64,000 nucleotides of DNA, taken from NCBI GenBank assembly GCA_021234155.1, contig JAJEKV010000028.1, positions 17,286,825 to 17,350,824 on the forward strand, read 5' to 3'. The translations under genes were made by a program, and so were the position numbers. The notes under the pieces are model-generated. The model searched no databases and had not been told where the DNA came from. It was given only the letters and a program-made list of their open reading frames with translations. Source of the stretch: Isoetes taiwanensis. Lineage: Eukaryota > Streptophyta > Lycopodiopsida > Isoetales > Isoetaceae. Positions 54,590 through 64,000 of the stretch are shown here, in pieces; within the stretch, counting starts at the first letter, position 1; the number at the start of each line of letters is the position of its first letter.

Positions 54590-56500
54590 CTTTGGGATTT
54601 CTATATTCTAACGAATGCAGGATTTTGTTGATGCTGGAGTTTCTTAGAGCATGAATTTCTTCTGAAAGTGGAAGAAAAAAGCATTTAGGGTTTGTTGATG
54701 CGGCCAGTTTAGGGTTCGTGCATATAGGCGCTGCGCTGGATCAGAATGAGAGATGGAGTAGCAAAGTAATGTTGCTTGCTCCTAGATCTTCTCATAGCTA
54801 CTAAACGTTCCTTTTCATGCCTACAAATCTTGCATCAGTTTATACGAGTTTTGCATCTTGGCTCTGTTTTGGCACAACCCTGAGTTTAGTTCCTGCCCAT
54901 TCATGGATTTCTTGTTATATAGAGAAGAAATAACATTAGAATAGCCGAAGATTCACAAAAGGCCACTGGAAATTTGAATAGTTGGATCCCTGCGCAGCCA
55001 TGTGTTGAGGTGCTGCTCTACGGATCAATGATGCTTCAGGAGGAGCTTTTTCTTGTTTTTATGCTGCTCATTTTGGAGACTATTGCTAATATATTCTGCG
55101 GGGCTGAGTTCACATTTTGGCAGTCGCTGGAGAAGAGCCCTTCTAAGACAACTATCCACCATAGCTAAGAGCTCCAGAATGCCTAAGAAGAGCCTTTGTC
55201 TACTTAAAGGTAAAAAAAGTCGGATGTTTTTTTTGTAGTGCACTGTCCTCTGAAGTTTAGGCATATGCAGAACCTGTAGAAGTAGCAGTTGTGGAAGTAG
55301 CTCCTGTTGAAGCAGTTGTGGAAGGTGCACAAGCTCTGTTGAAACACTGTCTATTGAAGAGCACACCCAAGTGACACCAAAGGAAAACGTGCAGCAAAGG
55401 TGCCCTCTGCTCCTAGACCTTTGTCTCCCTATGCTAGGGTATGTCTCTTAAACTTGCACTACATATGTCTAGATTAAGATCATTTTGTTTCTATACTTGC
55501 ACCAAATCTGTCTAGATTAAGATCATTTTGAATCTCATTTTGAATCATTTTGGTATGCAGTATCCTGAGTTGAAACCCCCATCTTCGCCAACTCCTTCCA
55601 GGCCTTGCTGAGATGATCGAGGTAAATTTTTACAAAGTTCTCATCTCAGCTCTGCTCCATTAGTTCTTGCAGTAGGAGAGAGATTCCATTGAGAAATGGA
55701 TCAACAAAAAATAGCTTTAACTTTTCGGAGAAAAGACCTTGGCCAATAAGTGAGATTGGCTTTTTTAAGATTCAAGAAGGTTCCACTTATACAGACATGC
55801 GCAAGGAGATTGAGAACGATGTAACTATGTTGTTACTTTCAAAAACTCTAAAGTTACTTAAGGTGTAATAATGGTCTCAATCCTAGTGTAAACCTTCATC
55901 TCGGTTTTGTGGCACAATGGTACAATCCAGGACGAGAAGTTTCGTATATGCTAGCCAAAAGGAAGCATGGCCCATCTGCAAAAATGTTACTGCCATGTGT
56001 TATGTGCTTATTCAAGGTTCTGCAACACTGCAACTGCCAAGGAGTTGGCACTAATTGAAAACGATCACATGTTCTTTTCATTCAAAGTAATATGTGTGTT
56101 GGGTTTTGTAAGAAAAGGTTTTCCTTTCTAATAAAAACTACAGAAGATTTAATAGGGTTCTTCCATTGTAGTTTCCATTGTAGTTTCTTGGTAAGCTCTT
56201 TTTGTCGTCAGTAAACTTTTTTTGCATGTCTTGATTGTCGATTTGATAATTTTGTGTAAACTTTGGTCTTTCAAGCTTTGATTGTGATTGGATTGACCAA
56301 ATTCAAATTTATCATTAAGTTCTGCAGTTAATTGGTAGCTAGAAAATATTCATATTAAACTTGAAGATTTAATCAAATTCAAGATGTCTTTCACAAGCTC
56401 CAAAAAGTGCTAAATACAATAAGCAGGCTGAAGTACTTCAAATTATCAAACAAATGCATACAAAAGGAATGCATACAGAAGAACGACGCTGGAGACATCA
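54590..56500. other. Interior of element C, unidentified, perhaps captured DNA
   Basis: No similarity to element A was noticed by eye and no gene is supported. Small frames (54974-55168 +, 55025-55366 -) overlap each other and show no domain. The - strand frame 55025-55366 is Leu/Gln-rich from a repeated 'cagaagc/gaagtagc' phrase. It may be filler or a captured host fragment. Confidence 0.35.
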
Positions 56501-56504
56501 AGGA

Positions 56505-56620
56505 AAACAAAATCTCAAGGTGATGAGAGTCTTGTGGACTGGGTGGACCCACCACCTGTGGTATAAATTTATACCGATGGGTTTTCATTTCAACCTCGTT
56601 TCAGTATAAATTTATACCAC
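56505..56620 (+). pseudogene. Methyltransferase 3' remnant with two palindromes in element C
   Basis: 'gatgagagtcttgtggactg' then 'ggtggacccaccacctg' matches the last exon of the element A gene (10298-10338; 'ESPVDWEDPPPV' against 'ESLVDWVDPPPV'). A palindrome directly follows, in the place where element A has its decayed 3' palindrome; a second copy is at about 56602. This ties C to a methyltransferase-bearing ancestor. Confidence 0.8.
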
Positions 56621-57128
56621 ACACCCTGACTATTTCTTACTTGAAACATTCTCTCTCAAATTGGTCGTGGGCATGCCCCCGTTATTTAAAGACCTTATCT
56701 GAGATAGTGCTATGTAACAACTTTTGGTAACACTATTTAATATGAATACTTACTTGAAATGCTTTCTTCTCAGTTAAAAGTTTAAAGAATTTATTTCTGC
56801 TAAACGATGTGTTCTGCTACCGTGAGAGTATTCATGCACGCTTTGCAACACAACCTACTTCAATTGCATGTATTTTGGCAATGGAAATTCTATGGCTCCC
56901 GTGAAATTCTGCTTGACCCCCCTAAATGGCTTCCTTTTTTTTTTGGTCCTATGCTTTTAGAGTATTTCTCTTCAAAAGTGTCGTTTTCATGACGGCTTTG
57001 CAAAAATCATATCCACAAAACTTGAATGCCTCTATTTTTTGCTCTTTTTAAAAATTTCCAATTTTTTTGAGGGAATCTTTCAAACGCACTTCTTAAATAA
57101 GTGCGTTTCATTTTAAACCTTGTTAAGT

Positions 57129-58170
57129 ACAAAACATAAACAAGGACATAAAACATAAAACAAAAACGAAAAAACATTTAGCATAAAAGAGTTCAAATCT
57201 TCTGCTTTTATTTCTATGCATGGGCGCCTCTGCCCTACTAAAGATAGCTCTTGTTATAGCCACCTGGATTACATATAGTATCCAACCCCCAACATCTCTG
57301 CAAGTCAGTCACGAATCTATGCAACAATTAAAGTAGCTCACCGTGTTTGACAACTGACCTTACCACATAAGCCATCATCATTTAGCAATTCCTTAATTTC
57401 TAGACTTTGTACATTAGGTTCAGGAGTAATATGGAGACAAAAATCATGTTTTTGGTTCAAAAGGTTAGATGCATCATCAACATGAGAACTTGGCACAATA
57501 TAGCCTGGTATAACCCTCATTCCAGTAGAATTTTCATTCCTCTATATCTCTAACACATCATCTTGATGAATGCTCTGGTCCACAAAAACCTATGAAGAAC
57601 AAGAATACAAGAAATTGGTTGTGCTAAAACTGAACTTCAAAAGCAACTGGATAAAATGACCACCACAGCTGCACCATAATTGACCCAACAAAGGGGTTAC
57701 CAGGAAGTGGAATAGACATGTTCCAGATTTAAAAAAGCAATAACCAAAAGAGACGGATCGTCCTATGATTGAACGGACAGGCTGGGAATTGAACCCAAGA
57801 CCTCATGCTTATAAACCAAATATAAAGATCTAGATTTTAGTCTAAAAAATATGAAGAAATGACCTACAAACAACCTAGAAAAGAAAAAAAAAAAAAAAAA
57901 AAAACATGTTATAAAGTTTTTATTTAAATACGTAGCATGTTAGAGCTTAAAAGAGTGTCTTAAAAAAGTGAGAGCTTAAAGAAGTGCCTTAAGGCTTATG
58001 ATCAGTTTCTCTTTAAGTAATGATAGCTTTTAGAAAAAACTAGATATATCTGATATCTATGAGTTTCTTCTCTTGAGAAGAAAAAGATTCATCAGTAAAT
58101 TCTATTTTATCATCAAATCCTGGCCCTTTGGGCTAGGATCTCTACGAGATGGCTGCCTTTAAAATGAATA
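57129..58170. repeat. Repeat unit R, copy 2, last part
   Basis: Continues the R match after element C ('acaaaacataaacaaggacataaaac' like 38525-38550) to about 58165, where it also matches 33300-33440. It contains a tRNA-like 'TTGGGTTCAATTCCCAGCC' on the - strand (about 57780-57805) and the conserved short frame below. Confidence 0.75.
57338..57520 (-). pseudogene. Conserved exon-like frame in repeat R, copy 2
   Basis: 60 codons, including 'RVIPGYIVPSSHVDDASNLL' and 'HDFCLHITPEPNVQSLEIKE'. It aligns without gaps with 38796-38990. Conservation of the frame between two diverged R copies is the only evidence for coding. Confidence 0.4.
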
Positions 58171-58309
58171 TGTAGCAAAATAACAGGGGTTTTCAGGGGG
58201 ATTTGATATGGATGTAAAATAACTATTCCTGAAACCATAGACCATATATCCCTAAAATAATTGAATGGGTTGTTATAAAAAAAACATAGATTCAAGAGAA
58301 AAAACATCA

Positions 58310-58400
58310 CATTAGCTCACTGGGTATATTGGTTAAAGTAGTGTTTAGGACATTGAGTTATTTTGGTAGAGGTTCAAGCCCCCGTATTTTATGTTCTAAA
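58310..58400 (+). mobile_element. tRNA-derived SINE-like sequence
   Basis: An A-box-like 'TTAGCTCACTGGGTATATTGG'-type stretch begins at about 58312, and a B-box-like 'AGGTTCAAGCCC' at 58370-58381. The spacing is wider than in a real tRNA and no cloverleaf closes, so a tRNA-derived SINE is more likely than a tRNA gene. Confidence 0.45.
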
Positions 58401-59139
58401 ATCTTAGACAAAGTCGTATAGAGGTTCGATATTCCGTCAAAACCTTAGGCGAAATCGTATTTCATATTTCAAAATCATAGGCACCTCGAATCATAAATGA
58501 CTATAAGCGAAACGAGAGGTGCGTAGAGGCCCCAACATATGATTTGGATCGTAGGATCAATGCATCCGACGACTGTGGTAGTCCACGGTGCACCTCGTTT
58601 GATGCAAAAATGGGACCAACACCATATACTACACACATCAAGACTTTGAACAAATGGCGTTGTGGAAAACCCTTTGATAAGTGTCAAGACTCTAGATAAT
58701 TGCCTCCACTTCACATAGGCTTAGCCATCGCATCAAGTATAAGGGAGAAAAAAAGATAAAGATAACAAACAAGGAAATCAACACAATAGAACAAAAAGGC
58801 AACCATTGAGGTATGAGTAATTGCTTCTACCCAACCACAATTATATCCCTCAAGTTATAAAACCATCTCAAACATTGTATTGTGTACAACCAAAGAAACT
58901 ACCAATAAGGGCAAGTAATAAGGGTCAACTAGTACTTGAGTAGCAAAGAGAACTACAACTAAGAGCTTCAAAGGCTCAATAGCCATTTTTGTACTGATCT
59001 ATATAAGAGCCTCCAACAACAACAAACACTATTATACTTAATTTGAGACTTACATACAAAACATATTTCATTCTAAAATAAAGATAAAAGCAGGACAAAG
59101 TAGACTATTAGAGGGCTTTGTGACGGATGGAGGACGCTG
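58401..59139. other. Non-coding stretch
   Basis: Contains 'aaagtcgtatagaggttcga' and 'gaaatcgtatttcatattt' repeated phrases (58410-58475), perhaps the body of the SINE. No gene seen. It ends at the 5' side of the LINE. Confidence 0.4.
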
Positions 59140-59274
59140 GCGCCTGCAGCTAGGGTTCTGGTGGCGAAACTTTGATCGGCGATATCTCTCTTATCTGGTG
59201 TCAGATTTTGGCGTGCTTGGGCTCTTGGAAAGCTTGCTCCGAGCTCTTTCCGGAGGTGTATAGCATTAGCTGTT

Positions 59275-61063
59275 TTGCATGTGGCTTATTGCCGCAAACA
59301 ACTGATTTTCCGGACTGGTTCGGATGTCATGGCTCCTGCCAGACAGGCTGATGGGGGACCGATTGAGCCTCATGGCTTGGGGCTGAAGCCAAGGGAGATG
59401 GCGAGGAGAAAGAATCCTCCAGTAAAGGGGAAGGGCACGGGTCTTGGCATGCATGAAGAGGCGCGGGCTGTAGGAAGTGGTATGCAATTGGTGGCAGAGA
59501 TGAGGGAGCTCTTGGAATCCCCTTCAGTTAAGAGGTATGTGGATTGCTCTTCCTCTCAATATAATTCTGAGACTCAAGTAGATTGTGTTTTGGAGACTCT
59601 GGTCTTGATTCCATCAAGCATGCCCTCTTTGGAAACTGGATCTGTGATGCCCTCTTCCCCTGTGCTTGGGAAGGGATCACTTGATGGTGATGCGCCCTCT
59701 TCTAGGGTGCATGTAGCTGATGTGCCTCCTGGGGTGCCCCTGGATACCTCTTAGGATGTCAGGGTGGCAGCCCCAACTCCTGTGGTGGAGCAATGACACT
59801 GTTGCTCGCATCACTCGGCCGGGGTTTTCAGATTGGATTAAGCGCAAGGCTCCGGAGTGTAGGACTGCACGTGTTCAAGAGGCTTTGAAATTTGTGGAGG
59901 ATCATCGCTCTGTTGACCTGCAGGCAACTCTTCCAGAGACTCCATGGATAGATATTGATCATACCAGGCATGGTCTGCTAGTTTCATTTGCGGTATTGGG
60001 CTACTTCACGGGTTACATATTGGACACGAGGAGGTTTAGCTCTTGGCTTGCCGGACATCTGAGGCGGATTGGTTTGCCCAGGTATCAGTCTCTGAAATTC
60101 CTACCAAATAATTTCTTCATAATAATGTTTGAGGCTGAGTCTTCTGTGCGGCAATTGGTTAGTCGGGGGGTGGATACTTTGGGTGAATCATATGTGTTGT
60201 ATCAGTATTATACTCCGGCAATGTCCACCAGTTCTTTGACAGCGGTTAAAATCCCGTGTTGGTTCCAGATTCAGGATCTTCCTCCTGATCTGATGGTGCC
60301 TGATTTCTTGATTTCTATGGCTAATGGCCTGGGTGTATATTTGGCTCATTCTATTGTGCAGGTCCCCAAGATCTGTGTTGCTCTGCCTGCTTTGCAGCCT
60401 GTGCCCACTTCTCTTCCAGTGCGTAGTGGTCCCTGACACTTTCTTTTCCGCTTGAAGGTTCGGCGGATGTTTCCATCTATTGTGCTACCATCCGACCCTG
60501 TTGATGATCCTGCTGGTCCTGCTGGTGATTGTGATGTGGTAGGGGTTGCGGATGCTTATGCAGGGGCCCGGGATTCCTCCGTTCCTGAGGCAACAGGCAG
60601 AGGACTCCGTGGTGCAGTGAGTGGAGTTGGACGAGGTGGTGTGGTTGGGAGAGGTGGTGTGGGACGAGGCCGGGGCAGGCTTGCTGCTGGCCGCCCATTG
60701 GATGGCGGGGCTAGAGGACGTGGTGGCTCAGGGGAGGGCTCAGATGATTTAGTTCTGGCTAGGTCTGAGGACAGGGCTGTGGGAGGGGCTGATGATCTTG
60801 CTGGGGATGTCCTGGTAGCGGTATGTGCTGAGTATGAGGTGGCTGGAGCAGCCTGGTTGGAGGTAGAGACTAGTGTGGCCCATGACTCTATGGAGGTGCC
60901 TGGGGGACTTCTAACACGTGTTGGAAGTGGAATGTCACATAGAGCGGCTGTGGGTCACATTGCTGTGATTAATCCTCTGGCTCTGGATGATGACTCTGTA
61001 GAGTGGGCTGATGGCCTGGTGGGTAGGCATGTGGGGCTAGACACTTCTCCTCCAGATGAATAG
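59275..61063 (+). pseudogene. LINE ORF1 (RNA-binding, DUF4283-like)
   Basis: Three overlapping frames (59275-59754, 59720-60436, 60452-61063) form one ORF1 with two breaks, near 59750 and 60436. The middle part has 'LRRIGLPRYQSLKFLPNNFF', 'IIMFEAESSVRQLV' and 'VKIPCWFQIQDLPPDLMVPD', fitting the DUF4283 domain of plant LINE ORF1. The last part is Gly/Arg-rich ('GRGGVGRGRGRLAAG') and probably binds RNA. ORF1 protein packages the element RNA before target-primed reverse transcription. Confidence 0.7.
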
Positions 61064-64000
61064 GTCGATCCTCGGTTGGAATGTGCAGGGGGTGCGGTCC
61101 TCTAGTAGTAAGAGGGCACGTGCTTCTTTGGCACTTCGGCAGTTGCGTCCTGATATTGTTTGCATTCAGGAACATAAGTGTCACAGGGGTGATATGTCCA
61201 GGCTCATGAATATGGTTGATAGGCAGTTTGGCTCTATTGCTTCTTCTTCTGGGCGGACTAGTGGGGGTACTCTTATTGCTTGGAGGATGGATGTGCAGGT
61301 CACATACTCTGCAGCAGACATGTTTGGTCGGTGGGCAATAATTAAGTGGTTGGAGGGAGGGCAAGAGTGGGGGATTGTTAATGTTTATGCCCCTAATCAG
61401 CCTTCTCAGCGGGGTGCTTTATGGGCCACAGTCCGGAATAAGTTGCAAGCCCTTGGTGGGTTGCAGGTTGCTTGGTTGCTGTTAGGGGACTTCAATATGG
61501 TAGAGCGAGTAGAAGATCGCTCTGGTTCTGGAACCCAGGTTGTGCATGGGTTTGAGAGGGAACAGTGGTCTCGTTTGTTGCAGGATTTGGCCTTGGTTGA
61601 GGTCCCTGGAGACTTGTCTTTCACCTATTGTAATAGGCAGATTGGTGCGGGCCGGGCGTATGCTAGGCATGACCGGTGCTATGCTTTCCCATGCGCACTG
61701 GATGGTGTGCCCTCTTTGCACCGGAGTAACATTCGCGCCTACCTCCATTTCCCGATCATTACCCTCGGGTTTTGTCCAAATCGTGGTGCGGTTGCCTCTC
61801 GGCCCTCTCGAATCGGTGTTCCGCTTGAACACCCGACCGGGCCGATGCGGATTTCGGCCCGCCGCCGAGTTGTGGCTTGATACCTTTTCATCTCTGAAGG
61901 GTATGTCTGGTATGGTGACTGCGTTGGCCAGGGTGAAGCATTTTGCCAAGGTCTTTGGTAGGCGCCAGCGGCGGCGCCAGGAGCGGCAAGAGTTGCATAG
62001 TCTCTATCGGGGAGTTGGAGAAGATTCGGCGCAGACCTTCGATGGCATTAGGGAGAATGCAATTGTTGCGGATTGTTGCTCTGGGAGCAGGTTAAAGTGC
62101 AGGAGGCGTGTGAAGGCGGCCCTTACTTGGTTGAAGGAGGGGGGGCACAAGTTCGTTCGGTGTTCTTGAGCGGCTAGACAAATGATGATATCAAAAGATC
62201 TATGGCGTCCCTTGCTTTGCCTCGATGGCCTGGGACTTTGGAGGAGCTGATTTGGTAGAGGTATGTGCATGCTCATTTCTCGGGGTTTTTCGTGCGCAGC
62301 GCTCTTCCCTATGAGCGGGGAGATCACGGGGAGCTTGTTTTGGGGGTGTTAAGCCATCTATTCCTCATCATCGGCGTGAGAGCTTGGAGCAGGAGTTCTC
62401 CAGAGAGGATTTAGCGGAAGCATGTATGTGCATGGCCAAGGATAAATGTCCTGGGCTGGATGGCATCCCTGTGGAGTTCTTTTAGACTTATTGGGAATGG
62501 GCTGGTGAGTCATTGTACCAGTGTATCTTGAGTTCTTTGCAGTCTTCTCAAATGGATAGAATCTTGAATACCGCATACATTTCCTTGATTCCTAAGGTTA
62601 AGCAGCCTTCTACTATTAATGATTGGAGGCCTATATCCTTGTTGTCCTCTGTGTATAAGATTATTGCGAAAGCCCTAGCAGAGAAGTTGAAGCCGGTGTT
62701 GACTTCTTCCATTAGTAAGGTGCGATGGGTTTGTTCACAGGAGGAACATTTTGACTAATGTTACCACGCTTATGAGGGCCTTTATTGGGCCGGAAAAGCA
62801 GTCAAGGCATTGCCTATCTTAAGCTTGACTTTGCCAAAGCTTCGAGATAGTGTCCATTGGGAGTTCTTATGCGCCATGATGTTAGCGTTGGGCTGTGGTC
62901 CACGCTTTCTGAGACAGTCATGAAGCTGCATAGGTCAGCCGCGACTCTACGGTGGTGTGCCAGGTGAACCCTCCGCCTTTTTCTCCTTAGGCGAGGGGTG
63001 TGTCGGGGGTGCCCTTTGGCCCCGTTTTGTTTATGATTGTGGCGGAGGCCTTTGTGCGAGTTGTTTTTGGCTGCGGTGGAGGAGGGTGGTGGATGGGCTT
63101 GGATGCGGGATGGCGGTCGATGATTATTAACCGATTCGCCGATGACACTTTCCTCTTCTTGGTGGCGAAAGAGAGGAATTTGCGGAATGTGAAGGGTTTC
63201 TTTGGATACTTTCTCCTTGGCCTCGGGCATTCTTACTGAATTGGGGTAAATGCTCCGCATTATGGGCCCAAACTCGCCTCCCCCCTTGTTTGGCTCTATT
63301 CCCTTGAAAGGTGCTTCCGGATAATGTGTGTACTAAGTCATTTGGGTATTCCCTTTGGAGGGGATGTTTCCATGGGGAGGGTGTGGGATGAGATTTTGCG
63401 GGGGGTTCGAAACACCTCAATTGGTGGAAGGGTAGCAAGTTGTCCATGGCGGTAGGATCACTATTGCCAAGTCGATTGCTTTGTAGCACTCATGTGTATC
63501 AAAGATCTGCGATGTGAGCTCCCGAGGATAAGATCTGGCTTTGGATAAGATTGTTCGAAATTTTGTGTGGGGCGGGGGCGGTTGTTAAAGTGGCTTGGTG
63601 GAAGTGTCTCCGCCCCCGGGAGGATGGGGGCTTGGCCATTCTAGATTTAGCACTGCATAGTAAGGTGTTGGTCTCTAAGTTTGTTTGGGCGCTCTGCTGC
63701 GAGGATGGAGCATCTTCTCCCCGATCTGGCCTTGTTGCAGCCTCTTTGCCATTGTGTGGCATTTGGGAAGCCGTCTGTGCATGTGGAGTTGCCCTGGGCA
63801 CTGTTGTATGGTCTCCGGCCTTTCCCACATGCATCTTTTCTCACGGGGTGTTGCGGGCTTGGGATCATGTGCGTGTGCTCTTCCAGCTAGATTATGCCTC
63901 AGTTTATCACCACTCTTCTCCTTTCTTGTGGGTTCCTCTACCCCTGCGCACTTGCCCTTGGGTCGCCAGCATGCATGCTTTCGGGGCCTTGAGGCCGTTG
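61056..64000 (+). pseudogene. LINE ORF2 (endonuclease and reverse transcriptase), incomplete
   Basis: The endonuclease begins 'ILGWNVQGVRSSS' and has 'VCIQEHKC' (catalytic Glu), 'WGIVNVYAPNQPSQRG', 'LLGDFNMVERVEDR' and 'SFTYCNRQIGAGRAYARHDR' (61056-61690). RT then appears in several frames: 'AYISLIPKVKQPSTINDWRP' and 'ISLLSSVYKIIAKALAEKL' (62570-62690), 'GVPFGPVLFMIVAEA' (about 63006), the catalytic 'RFADDTFLFL' (63132-63161), and a late 'FVWG...VAWWKCL' region (about 63560-63610). Frame breaks near 61690, 62170, 62490 and 62755 show inactivity. The zinc-binding C-terminus would lie beyond the window; a fragment of that kind is at 22857-23105. Confidence 0.8.

Larger units (their letters stand above)
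53713..57124. mobile_element. DNA transposon C (3412 bp), deletion derivative of the A family
   Basis: The left end AACAAAGTTTAAAATGAAAC and right end (reverse complement AACAAGGTTTAAAATGAAAC) match element A over more than 50 bp on the right. The flanking duplication AAGT occurs at 53709-53712 and 57125-57128, and the empty site is seen in R copy 1. It carries palindromes identical to those of A at about 54237, 54272, 54316, 54357, 54544, 56559 and 56602, and the last codons of the methyltransferase gene near 56515. No transposase or methyltransferase core remains, so it is non-autonomous and presumably mobilised by A-type proteins. Confidence 0.85.
59140..64000 (+). mobile_element. L1-like LINE (5' UTR, ORF1, ORF2), runs off window
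   Basis: A plant L1-type element in + orientation: a short GC-richer leader (59140-59270), ORF1 (59275-61063) and ORF2 (61056 to beyond 64000) with an endonuclease and then RT. ORF2 starts inside the end of ORF1. The base composition is clearly more GC-rich than the flanks, which marks a younger insertion. ORF2 is broken by several frameshifts, so the copy is dead. Confidence 0.85.

Noticed and set aside
57775-57810. tRNA gene on the - strand (TTGGGTTCAATTCCCAGCC)
   Set aside because: Only a T-arm-like 3' half is visible; no matching 5' half or A box at the right distance was found.
58312-58385. Functional tRNA gene
   Set aside because: A- and B-box-like phrases are present, but no acceptor stem closes and the spacing is too wide; a SINE is more likely.

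Overview
The window looks like transposon-rich nuclear DNA of a land plant. The evidence is one clearly intact plant-type ATL RING-H2 gene and a second plausible one, a Ty3/gypsy chromovirus with a chromodomain, a Ty1/copia element with an initiator-Met-type primer site, an L1-like LINE with a DUF4283-like ORF1, and spliceosomal introns. There are no operons, rRNA genes or CRISPR arrays. The species cannot be named; a large non-model genome (fern, lycophyte or gymnosperm type) is a guess. Most of the sequence is nested, decaying transposons.

Layout: 1-3526 is the 3' part of a gypsy element (RT, integrase, chromodomain). Its 3' LTR (3527-11771) is split by DNA transposon A (4162-10829). 12.7-14.5 kb holds a RING-H2 gene and a broken paralogue; a third copy, intact, is at 31.6 kb. 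14.7-27.7 kb holds two related LINE copies, a deleted copia element and another LINE tail. 27.7-38.1 kb is mostly non-coding, with a foldback element, two Helitron-like 3' ends and tRNA-like SINE traces. 38.1-58.2 kb is two copies of a repeat unit (called R here). The second copy is broken by a solo gypsy LTR that itself contains DNA transposon B (39920-52123), and by DNA transposon C (53713-57124). 59.1-64.0 kb is an L1-like LINE running off the window end.

The notable system is A, B and C. All three begin AA...TT, have terminal inverted repeats of 25-30 bp and make 4-bp target duplications (GTAT, TGTG, AAGT). R copy 1 acts as an unoccupied reference for the solo LTR and for C. A and B each carry two divergent genes. 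One is a transposase gene whose N-terminal domain has a CC-x3-C motif. The other is an intron-containing gene that joins a ParB-like region to a bacterial-type beta-class DNA N4/N6 methyltransferase. Each element is also studded, only in its promoter region, introns and 3' flank, with many copies of a private perfect palindrome: GGTATAAATTTATACC in A and C, and CTTTCTCGACTCG plus its reverse complement in B. C is a deletion derivative that kept the ends, the palindromes and the last codons of the methyltransferase. I infer a transposon lineage that pairs a captured methyltransferase with its own set of palindromic sites, possibly for self-marking, anti-silencing or transposase control. All copies here are mutated, so they are fossils of the system.
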